Notes under the pieces: generated by a model | The model's database searches: none | Seen by the model: only the letters and a program-made list of their open reading frames with translations | What the model was told of the DNA's origin: nothing | Translations under genes and position numbers: made by a program | DNA from: CAYUJH01 sp964394585 | GTDB taxonomy: Bacteria; Bacteroidota; Bacteroidia; Cytophagales; Flammeovirgaceae | NCBI GenBank assembly: GCA_964394585.1 | Contig: CAYMYI010000017.1 | Coordinates: forward strand, 1-49,078 | Length of the DNA stretch: 49,078 nt | Direction of reading: 5' to 3' | Part shown: positions 41,926 to 49,078 of the stretch, piece after piece | Numbering within the stretch: position 1 is the first letter of the stretch | Layout of the letters: every line of letters starts with the position of its first letter

Positions 41926-43281
41926 ATGGGATTTGTCGAAATGGTTATGCCTTCTATGGGAGAAGGCGTGATGGAAGCCACCATATTAACATGGCTGAAA
42001 AAAGAGGGAGATACAATCGAGCAAGATGAATCGGTATTGGAAGTAGCAACTGATAAAGTAGATACCGAAGTCCCTGCCGTACACGATGGTGTCATAGAAG
42101 AAATTTTAGTTAAGGAAGGCGATGTGGTAGAGGTGGGAAAACCCCTTGCCCGCATTAGAGTATCACAAGGTGCAGAGCCTGAAAACAACACGTTGGAACA
42201 GCCAACTGAAGAGAAAGAAGTGGCACATGTCGAAGCGAACTCGATGAACGGAGCTACGGCTATAGAACCTTCTCCGATAGCGGCTATAGCTTCTTCTTCC
42301 GATACAACGCGCTTCTACTCTCCACTGGTGCGTAGCATTGCCGAAACTGAAAATATTTCGCTACAAGAGTTAGAAAAAATTCAAGGCACTGGGAAGGAAG
42401 GACGTGTTACCAAGCAAGATATTCTGAACTATCTCGAAGAAAAACAACTCAAAGAAGAAGCCTCTTCGTTAACGGCAGTAGTACCTCCATCAGCGGTTCC
42501 TCAGACGAAACCTTCCCAGCCAACCTCCGTATCTGTAACGCCTGCAACCAATGGAGGCGCTATGAACGGGCAACAAGAAATTATTCAGATGGATCGTATG
42601 CGCAAGATGATTGCAGAACGCATGGTAGCTTCTAAGCAAACCTCGCCGCATGTATCTTCGTTTGTAGAAGCCGACCTGACAGCTATTGTCCGTTGGCGCG
42701 ATTCTATCAAAACGACTTTCAAAAAGCAACATGGCGGCTCATTTACATTTACCCCTATTTTCGTAGAGGCTATTGCCAAAGCCATTGCCGATTTTCCTAT
42801 GATTAACATATCCGTTGACGGCGATAAAATCATCCGACATAAAGATATTAATGTGGGAGTAGCTGTAGCGCTTCCTTCTGGCAACCTAATTGTGCCGATA
42901 ATTCGGAATGCCAATCATTTCAGCCTTACCGGATTAGCCTTGAAAGTGAACGATTTGGCGACACGCGCTCGCGAAAACAAACTCCGCCCTGATGAAGTAC
43001 AAGGCGGTACGTATACCATCTCGAATATTGGCACTTTTGGAAATATTTTGGGCACTCCTATTATTATGCAACCACAAGTTGCCATTATGGCATTTGGGGC
43101 AATTGTGAAGAAACCCGCTGTGGTAGAAACCCCTGACGGTGATATGATTGCCATTCGCCATAAAATGTATCTTTCGCATTCATACGATCATCGCGTAGTC
43201 GATGGCTCGTTAGGAGGAATGTTTGTGAAGCGCGTAGCGGAATATTTAGAAGGGTTTGACACAAGCCAAACCGTTGGATAA
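41926..43281 (+). CDS. 2-oxo acid dehydrogenase E2 component (dihydrolipoamide acyltransferase)
   Basis: The 451-residue product has one lipoyl domain with Lys44 in EVATDKVDTEVPA, a variable linker, an E3-binding domain at about 127-165 (YSPLVRSIAETENI...GTGKEGRVTKQDIL) and a catalytic core of about 230 residues. Active-site His422 and Asp426 lie in SYDHRVVDGSLGG. It transfers acyl groups to CoA in a pyruvate, branched-chain or oxoglutarate dehydrogenase complex; motif details lean to the branched-chain or generic type. E1 and E3 genes are not adjacent. It overlaps none; the next gene starts about 22 bp later. Confidence 0.93.
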   Translation: MGFVEMVMPSMGEGVMEATILTWLKKEGDTIEQDESVLEVATDKVDTEVPAVHDGVIEEILVKEGDVVEVGKPLARIRVSQGAEPENNTLEQPTEEKEVAHVEANSMNGATAIEPSPIAAIASSSDTTRFYSPLVRSIAETENISLQELEKIQGTGKEGRVTKQDILNYLEEKQLKEEASSLTAVVPPSAVPQTKPSQPTSVSVTPATNGGAMNGQQEIIQMDRMRKMIAERMVASKQTSPHVSSFVEADLTAIVRWRDSIKTTFKKQHGGSFTFTPIFVEAIAKAIADFPMINISVDGDKIIRHKDINVGVAVALPSGNLIVPIIRNANHFSLTGLALKVNDLATRARENKLRPDEVQGGTYTISNIGTFGNILGTPIIMQPQVAIMAFGAIVKKPAVVETPDGDMIAIRHKMYLSHSYDHRVVDGSLGGMFVKRVAEYLEGFDTSQTVG

Positions 43282-43303
43282 AACGCATATTGCATTTTTA
43301 AAA

Positions 43304-44221
43304 ATGCGAAGCCAACAAGCGAAGCGCTACCTAAAAGAAATTGGGCCGCTTCGTTTGTTTATTTTAGGGGGACTGTTGATATATGGATTCGGAGCGCTTT
43401 GGCAGCCATTAGCAGTGCCCGCTTATGCATACGGAGTAGCCACTGCTGTGCTTCTATCAATCACTTCACTGCATATACAGCGAAGCGACCGCGCGTTTTT
43501 ATGCAATTTTTCTCGTCAAAAACCATCGTTTTTTTTTATTGCTGAGTATTTAGCTCTGGCATCTCCCATTGTCGTTATCCTTCTGTTAAGAGAAATGTGG
43601 TTTGCTTCTAGTATTTTGTTAATTGGTGCGTTGCTAATTGCCCATATGCCCGTAAGGCAGCATAGGCATGTAACGATTATACGCATAATTCAATGGATCC
43701 CTGTCAAAGCGTTTGAGTGGAGGAGTGGTTTGCGAAAAAATCTAGGGTGGTTTTTGCTAATTTACCTAGTAACATTCGCTTCACTCGAAACGCCTTTTGC
43801 AATACCGATTGCCCTCTTTGTACTCGGTATTTTAAGCACAGGGTTTTACACAGAGGCAGAACCTATCAGCATGTTAGCAGTGGTGGGGAACGAGCCATGG
43901 AAAATTCTTACACAGAAATTAAACGTAGCGTTCCGAATGATGCTGTTTCTTACCTTGCCCCTTATCGGAGTACAATTGCTACTTTATGCAGCATGGTGGT
44001 GGCTACTCCTTTATGCGTTTTTAGCATCTGCTCTATTGGTAGCTGTAGCAATCGTTGTAAAATATGCCATATACATCCCTTCACAAAAACTTACGGTGGG
44101 CAGTATTTTTATGAGTTTTATGGTGGTATGTTGGGTAGTCCCCTATTTGGTTCCCATCCCTCTATTAACATTCATTATATACGGAAAGAAAGCCATTCAA
44201 AATCTAAAAAAACACCTATAA
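43304..44221 (+). CDS. Probable ABC transporter membrane subunit
   Basis: The 305-residue product has about eight hydrophobic segments and no soluble domain. I do not recognise a specific family. The role is inferred because its stop codon overlaps the start of an ABC ATPase gene (TAATG), a typical permease-ATPase coupling. ATG at 43304 is chosen; a TTG at 43274 or 43256 would extend it, the latter overlapping the E2 gene by 26 bp. It carries several His/Arg-rich turns (MPVRQHRHVTIIR). The substrate is unknown. Confidence 0.6.
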   Translation: MRSQQAKRYLKEIGPLRLFILGGLLIYGFGALWQPLAVPAYAYGVATAVLLSITSLHIQRSDRAFLCNFSRQKPSFFFIAEYLALASPIVVILLLREMWFASSILLIGALLIAHMPVRQHRHVTIIRIIQWIPVKAFEWRSGLRKNLGWFLLIYLVTFASLETPFAIPIALFVLGILSTGFYTEAEPISMLAVVGNEPWKILTQKLNVAFRMMLFLTLPLIGVQLLLYAAWWWLLLYAFLASALLVAVAIVVKYAIYIPSQKLTVGSIFMSFMVVCWVVPYLVPIPLLTFIIYGKKAIQNLKKHL

Positions 44222-44922
44222 TGCTTGTAGTTAAGAACTTAACGCACCAATACAGCACGCACAATGTGCTAGATAATTTGTGGTTATCTGTAGAAGTAGG
44301 CAGCATTCAGGGAATTGTGGGGGTAAATGGTGCAGGTAAAACCACATTATTGCATATCCTGTGGGGAAAAATCACACCGACTGCAGTACAAGAAATGAGC
44401 TGGCAAGGGCAACCCCTTCAAACTAGCCATTTAGCGTTTTTAGAGGCTCACCCATATTTCTATAGCCGTATTACCGGCAAAGAATACTTACAGCTTTTCC
44501 AAGCATATCATCCTGATTTCCAGTACGAAAAGTGGAATCAGTTATTTGAGCTGCCTTTAGATGCACTTATTGATACGTATTCTTCAGGCATGAAAAAGAA
44601 ACTTGCATTTATGGCAACCTTAAGCACTCCTGCCCCTTTATTAGTGTTAGATGAACCTTTTAATAATCTGGATATTGAGACCAACCTGCAGCTCAAAGAA
44701 ATTTTGACTCGGTTGAAGCAAGCAGGTAAAACAATTTTGGTTACTTCGCATGTCCTAGAAGTGCTTACAAGTTTTTGCGACCAGATTCACCTTCTGACCA
44801 AAGGGCGTATTGAAGCCTCGTTCGAACAAGAAAATTTCCATCAAATTGAAACATTGATTGTCCAAAAAAATGCGGCAGCTTATAAAGTCATACTCTCAGA
44901 ACTTATACCGGGAAGTAAATAA
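44221..44922 (+). CDS. ABC transporter ATP-binding protein
   Basis: The 233-residue product is a single nucleotide-binding domain. It has Walker A GVNGAGKTTLLH, a Q-loop region in AHPYFYSRITGKEY, the signature YSSGMKKKLAFMA, Walker B LLVLDEPFNNLD and the H-loop VTSHVLE. The signature begins SSGM rather than LSGG, a common variant in drug or bacteriocin exporters. The start ATG overlaps the preceding membrane-protein stop codon (TAATG), indicating translational coupling. It is shorter than GldA and lacks its C-terminal extension, so it is not assigned to gliding. Confidence 0.92.
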   Translation: MLVVKNLTHQYSTHNVLDNLWLSVEVGSIQGIVGVNGAGKTTLLHILWGKITPTAVQEMSWQGQPLQTSHLAFLEAHPYFYSRITGKEYLQLFQAYHPDFQYEKWNQLFELPLDALIDTYSSGMKKKLAFMATLSTPAPLLVLDEPFNNLDIETNLQLKEILTRLKQAGKTILVTSHVLEVLTSFCDQIHLLTKGRIEASFEQENFHQIETLIVQKNAAAYKVILSELIPGSK

Positions 44923-45079
44923 TAGAAAAATGTTTCTTCGGGGTATTTAGCAAACAAAATGTCTTAAAAGTGTAACTTAATCGTTAACTTGAGATAACAA
45001 TATAGAGAAAAGAAAAAACCTCAAACAAATGTCAGATTCATTTTTTATAAGTGTTTTAACATAAGCCGCTAGATACTCG

Positions 45080-47686
45080 ATGATATCAAAATTGATACAG
45101 GCAAAGATTAGAACTACACTTTTTGTAACCTTTTCCATGCTATCGCTGATGGTGTTGGGAATGATATTTACGCTTTTGTTCATTGAAAAACAGAGCCAAA
45201 AAATTAGTGGTATAAATGCTGAAATAGCTAGAGCTATTTCTTTAGCTAGCAATGCAAACACATTACAAAAAGATTTTTTTCTGTTTGAGGTAATCAACAC
45301 CGATTTCTATGCTACGCGTGAGAGCAACATTGCATTGCAACATCAATACGTGCTAGATTCCATCAACTTCGTATTAGGCAGATTAGAAACAATTTCTTCG
45401 TTGCCCAATGCTCCAATGCTTAGCAGCGCCTTAAAAGAGTGTAGCCGAAAAGTAGATGCCCTTGAAAAAACCTTTAACAAGCTCGTGGCGCTTACGTTGA
45501 ATAAAGGTTTTAAAGATTGGGGCGTAATAGGCAGAATGCGTAGTTATATTCATTCTATCGAAAACACATCGTTGCCTATTAATCAAGTAGATATGCTCAT
45601 GGCGCGTCGGCACGAGAAAGACTACCTGCTACGCAAGCAAGACCAGTACCCCACCAAGCTAAAAGGCGCTGTAGCTCGGCTGCGCGAAAACATCTTAACG
45701 TTACCGCCCTCCGCTCAGCGTGCTGAGTTGCTCAACGCATTAGAAGGGTACGAAAGTACATTCTTGGAAATGGTAGGGCTAGAGCAGCAAATTGGCTACG
45801 AGGCAAACCAGGGAGTAAAAAATGAACTGTTTAATCTCAACAAACAACTCATCAAAGATTTACTAGCCTTAGAAACTCAGATCAAAAGCCAGGCGATGGA
45901 GCTGCAAACAAAGCAACGTTATATCATTATCGGGTTGAGCATAGTAGCCGTGTTTATTACCCTATTTGCCGGCTGGTTTGTAAATCGAAAACTAGGCAAG
46001 CCGATCGTAAAACTCTCTCAAAAAATACATGAAGGTATCGAGTCAGACTTCAAATCATCTGTAAAATTTAGCAGTACCAATAAATTGAAAGATGAGATTG
46101 GGCAAATCTCTAACGACGTAGAATTCATGTACGAAAAAGTACAGTATTATATTTCTGAGTTAATCACCCAACGCGAAGAAGTAGCCGTACAGGCGGAAAA
46201 TCTTTCCAAGGCAAACACAAAGTTAGAAGAAAACGCTGAGTATATCGAAGCAAAAAACGTTGAACTTGAAAACCAGAACCAGAAAGTATTAGCACAAAAA
46301 GAGAAATTAGAAGAAAACTACTACAACATTCAGATGCTCACTCTGATTGGGCAACAAATTACACTCAATTTAAATATCGAAGATATCGTACACGTAGTGC
46401 ACGATAACGTAAGCGATATGCTCGATGTATCCATTTTTGCTATAGGAATCCATCGGAAAGAAAAAAATATACTCGAATTTTATGGTGCAGAGGGTAAAAA
46501 TTCTCCAATTCTGCATGGAGAAGATTCACTCGATGAGGATACCTTACTTTCGGTACACTGTTTTACATCGGGTAAGGAAATTATCATAGGCAATATTGAT
46601 ATAGAATACCAAAAATATGTATCTAAAAAGCCAGAGCCGCGTTCGACCATTCGCTGCAAGTCATACATTTATCTACCCTTAGCCGTAAAGCAACAGATTA
46701 TAGGTGTTATTTCGGTGCAGAGCCAAAAAGAAAATGCCTACGATGATTTTAGCCTGAATATTTTCCGAAACTTAGCCACATACTCAGCTGTGGCGATTGA
46801 AAACGCACGCGGGTACGAAAAAATAAGCATACAGCAAATACAGTTGCGCCAGCAGTCGGATCGCTTAGAACAGGCTAACCGGGAAATTTCAAAAAAGAAT
46901 AAGGCACTTACTTCGAGTATCAACTACGCCCAACGGATTCAATCGACCATTTTACCCCGCATCAGCGATATTAAACACCACTTTCCTGAAAGCTTTGTGC
47001 TGTTCAAACCACGCGACATTGTAAGTGGCGATTTTTACTTCTTCTCGGTAGTCCCACAGCTCGATGGGAAAGGAGGCAAAAACTTAGTAATTGCCGCCGC
47101 CGACTGTACTGGCCATGGAGTTCCGGGAGCTTTCACCTCTATGGTAGGCAGTGGCTTGTTAAATACAGTAGTAAATAAAAAAGGCGAAACCAAGCCGAGC
47201 GCTGTACTTCGCCAGGTAAACGTAGGTATTCAGCATTCGTTTCGGCAAAATGAAACCGATAATAAAGATGGAATGGACATTGGGCTTGCCGTGGTCAACC
47301 TTCGCGATAAGACCCTCGATTTCGCCGGTGCAAAATCAAACTTAGTGTACATTCAAGATGGCGAACTGCACCTAGTGAAGGGGAGCAAAGCTTCAGTAGG
47401 TGGAGGGCGATTAACACATCAACGCGCTATATATGATCATCACGTTATTGATATCTCTCGCCCTACTACATTTTATATGTTCTCCGATGGATTCCAAGAC
47501 CAGTTCGGAGGGCCACAACGGCGTAAAATTACCAGTAAAAAATTTAGAGAACTTCTGCTAAGTATACAGGATAAATCTATGGAGGAACAACACGAGTTCC
47601 TTGAACAATACCTCAAAGATTGGATGACCACTTCCAACGAATCGCAAGTCGATGATATCCTTGTGATGGGGTTCCGCATCGCTTGA
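45080..47686 (+). CDS. Membrane sensor with HAMP, GAF and SpoIIE-type phosphatase domains
   Basis: The 868-residue product has two membrane helices at about 12-34 and 280-301. Between them is a helical periplasmic sensor with ARRHEKDYLLRKQDQY, reminiscent of helical-bimodular (HBM) sensors. HAMP follows at about 302-355, a coiled coil at about 360-418, a GAF domain at about 420-575, a second coiled coil, and a PP2C/SpoIIE domain at about 630-868. The latter has metal-binding motifs FKPRDIVSGDFYFF, AAADCTGHGVPGAF, FYMFSDGFQDQFGG and DDILVMGF. It would dephosphorylate a Ser/Thr site, probably on an anti-sigma antagonist. The STAS protein at 18695 is a candidate target. It is monocistronic. Confidence 0.92.
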   Translation: MISKLIQAKIRTTLFVTFSMLSLMVLGMIFTLLFIEKQSQKISGINAEIARAISLASNANTLQKDFFLFEVINTDFYATRESNIALQHQYVLDSINFVLGRLETISSLPNAPMLSSALKECSRKVDALEKTFNKLVALTLNKGFKDWGVIGRMRSYIHSIENTSLPINQVDMLMARRHEKDYLLRKQDQYPTKLKGAVARLRENILTLPPSAQRAELLNALEGYESTFLEMVGLEQQIGYEANQGVKNELFNLNKQLIKDLLALETQIKSQAMELQTKQRYIIIGLSIVAVFITLFAGWFVNRKLGKPIVKLSQKIHEGIESDFKSSVKFSSTNKLKDEIGQISNDVEFMYEKVQYYISELITQREEVAVQAENLSKANTKLEENAEYIEAKNVELENQNQKVLAQKEKLEENYYNIQMLTLIGQQITLNLNIEDIVHVVHDNVSDMLDVSIFAIGIHRKEKNILEFYGAEGKNSPILHGEDSLDEDTLLSVHCFTSGKEIIIGNIDIEYQKYVSKKPEPRSTIRCKSYIYLPLAVKQQIIGVISVQSQKENAYDDFSLNIFRNLATYSAVAIENARGYEKISIQQIQLRQQSDRLEQANREISKKNKALTSSINYAQRIQSTILPRISDIKHHFPESFVLFKPRDIVSGDFYFFSVVPQLDGKGGKNLVIAAADCTGHGVPGAFTSMVGSGLLNTVVNKKGETKPSAVLRQVNVGIQHSFRQNETDNKDGMDIGLAVVNLRDKTLDFAGAKSNLVYIQDGELHLVKGSKASVGGGRLTHQRAIYDHHVIDISRPTTFYMFSDGFQDQFGGPQRRKITSKKFRELLLSIQDKSMEEQHEFLEQYLKDWMTTSNESQVDDILVMGFRIA

Positions 47687-47779
47687 AAACAGGCTTAGCT
47701 TTACTAAAATCAATGAAACTATTTTAAGTATAAAGTTATTATAGTAATATATGTATACACAAATTTATTTGATACAATC

Positions 47780-48370
47780 ATGAAAGAATTAGTAAAAACC
47801 CAATATCCCGTACACGACTTGATACAGCAACGCTGGAGTCCGCGAGCGTTCAAAAGTACCCCCATCGAACACGACACCCTGATGACATTATTTGAAGCCG
47901 CCCGTTTGGCGCCCTCCTCGTACAATGAGCAGCCATGGCGGTTTATCGTAGCTCAAAAGGCAGAAAATCCAAGGTTTTATTCGGAAGTTAGCAGCTGGTT
48001 GGCAGAGTCAAACCGTGTATGGGCAACTAAAGCTCCTGTTTTAGTTGTAGTGCTTGCCAAAACCGATTCTAGTTTTAATGGCAGTCCCAATCGGCATGCA
48101 TGGCACGATGTAGGCATCGCGGTAGGTAACTTGAGTTTGCAAGCTACAGCGATAGGGTTATCGTTACATCAAATGGGTGGCTTTTCGGCAGCAAAAGCCA
48201 AAGAAGTGCTACAGCTTCCCGATAATTACGAAGCGGTCTCAGTAATCGCTTTAGGCTATCGCGATGAAGCATCGACCCTGCCTGAACCTTTGCAACAACG
48301 TGAACAATCGCCACAAAAACGCAAACCTTTAGAAGAAATCGTATTCATAGATTCCGCTATTTCATTCTAA
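47780..48370 (+). CDS. Nitroreductase-family protein
   Basis: The 196-residue product is an FMN-dependent oxidoreductase of the nitroreductase fold. N-terminal QQRWSPRAFKSTPI provides the FMN phosphate-binding Arg and Ser, followed by RLAPSSYNEQPWRFIVA. HDVGIAVGNLSLQATAIGLSLHQMGGF and the C-terminal VIALGYRDEAS complete the family pattern. Substrates vary widely (quinones, nitro compounds, enals) and cannot be deduced. It is monocistronic, 93 bp after the SpoIIE-type gene. Confidence 0.93.
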   Translation: MKELVKTQYPVHDLIQQRWSPRAFKSTPIEHDTLMTLFEAARLAPSSYNEQPWRFIVAQKAENPRFYSEVSSWLAESNRVWATKAPVLVVVLAKTDSSFNGSPNRHAWHDVGIAVGNLSLQATAIGLSLHQMGGFSAAKAKEVLQLPDNYEAVSVIALGYRDEASTLPEPLQQREQSPQKRKPLEEIVFIDSAISF

Positions 48371-48518
48371 CTTGAATCGTACTAAGAAAAGAATCGGGTA
48401 TAAGCTCGGTTCTGTTTCTCTTTTTATCAAAGAAAGATATTCTATTAAAACGCATCTACAGGTTGGGAAAAACGCCTCTGTTCAGTAAGTTAGGTAGATG
48501 ACCAAAACAAAAAATAAT

Positions 48519-49078
48519 ATGAAATATCTACCATTCTACCTCTTACTTTTTAGCGTATTCCTGTCGCCGGAGATAAACGCACAAAAGAAAACGCTTTCGT
48601 ATCTCGATGTATTTGAACTGCAATACGCATCCGACCCCCAGATTTCCCCCAACGGCGATTGGGTTGTGTACCGGCGAATGGGCTTCGATGTGATGGACGA
48701 CCGCCCCACCGGCAATTTATGGATCCTCAGAACAGATGGCTCACAACACCAAAAACTTACTACACGCGAGGTGGAAGAGTATAGCCCTTGCTGGTCGCCT
48801 TCGGGTAATCGGATTGCCTTTGTAAGTAGCACCGACGAAGGCAGCGAAATTTATATGTATTGGGTGGATAGTGGTAAAACAGCGCGGATTTCCCAACTAC
48901 CATTTAGCCCAAGCAGCCTCACGTGGTCGCCCGATGGCTCACAGCTTGCCTTTTCGATGAATGTGCCCGATGCAGCTCCCGTACTTGCGAAAATGCCTCC
49001 AAAACCCAAAGGAGCAAATTGGGCAGCTACACCACGCATTACCGACCGCGTGTACCACGAAGCTGATGGAAGAGGGTA
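48519..49078 (+). CDS. S9-family peptidase, N-terminal part (cut by the window end)
   Basis: About 186 codons from the ATG at 48519 run open to the end of the window. The start has a signal peptide (MKYLPFYLLLFSVFLSPEINA). A beta-propeller-like region follows with repeated blades (LQYASDPQISPNGDWVVYRR, PCWSPSGNRIAFVSS, LTWSPDGSQLAFS), as in the N-terminal domain of dipeptidyl-peptidase-IV or acylaminoacyl-peptidase relatives. The catalytic Ser-Asp-His domain lies beyond the window, so enzyme activity is inferred. The protein is probably periplasmic or secreted. Confidence 0.85.
   Translation, partial: MKYLPFYLLLFSVFLSPEINAQKKTLSYLDVFELQYASDPQISPNGDWVVYRRMGFDVMDDRPTGNLWILRTDGSQHQKLTTREVEEYSPCWSPSGNRIAFVSSTDEGSEIYMYWVDSGKTARISQLPFSPSSLTWSPDGSQLAFSMNVPDAAPVLAKMPPKPKGANWAATPRITDRVYHEADGRG

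Noticed and set aside
44221..44922. ABC ATPase as the missing GldA partner of GldFG
   Set aside because: It is shorter than GldA, coupled to a different membrane protein, and lies on the other strand 3 kb from gldF.

Overview
The window is a 49-kb piece of a Bacteroidota chromosome, most likely from a gliding, carotenoid-forming member of the Cytophagales. Supporting evidence: a gldF-gldG pair, a primary sigma factor without region 1.1, a CrtI-type phytoene desaturase, several TAnnTTTG-type -7 promoter elements typical of the phylum, and AT-leaning intergenic DNA with sparse Shine-Dalgarno sequences. It is mostly core chromosome. I see no insertion sequence, prophage, integrase, CRISPR array or rRNA. 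Species and family cannot be fixed from the sequence alone.

Left part (1-13 kb). Two overlapping small membrane-protein genes are followed by tRNA-Ser(UGA). A minus-strand run then encodes an ExbB/TolQ-like channel protein, a YaaW/UPF0174 protein, a UbiA-type prenyltransferase and a family 9 glycosyltransferase. Next come rpoD, a hypothetical protein, two sensor histidine kinases without adjacent response regulators, a Ca2+/Na+ antiporter, upp, and an S1/P1-like zinc-dependent phospholipase/nuclease.

Middle part (13-32 kb). An ECF sigma factor with its own promoter and terminator precedes crtI. A minus-strand series follows: ClC channel (interrupted by an assembly gap of 10 N), STAS protein, purA and a tandem TerB-like protein. 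Then come an orphan NarL-type response regulator, clpP-clpX, mdh, a GH3 enzyme with an unassigned N-terminal domain, a YceI protein, ispF, a DUF423 protein, a DUF1573 protein, a RecD-like helicase and kynureninase.

Right part (32-49 kb). The translation block is tRNA-Tyr, tRNA-Gly, tRNA-Thr, tuf, tRNA-Trp, secE, nusG, rplK, rplA, rplJ, rplL. It ends in a terminator and is not followed by rpoBC; convergent radA, gldG and gldF lie there instead. Further right are an E2 acyltransferase, an ABC transporter pair, a large SpoIIE-type phosphatase with a membrane sensor, a nitroreductase, and an S9 peptidase cut by the window end.

Functionally the window combines housekeeping (transcription, translation, proteolysis, nucleotide and isoprenoid synthesis) with an unusually high share of signalling proteins whose partners are not adjacent: two kinases, one response regulator, one STAS protein, one PP2C-type phosphatase and one ECF sigma. 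No convincing new defence or mobile system is visible. The least explained items are the ExbB-like/YaaW pair, start codons placed directly behind -7 elements, a shared TTTGCAC extension of the -7 element at stable-RNA promoters, the double TerB protein, and the N-terminal domain of the GH3 enzyme.
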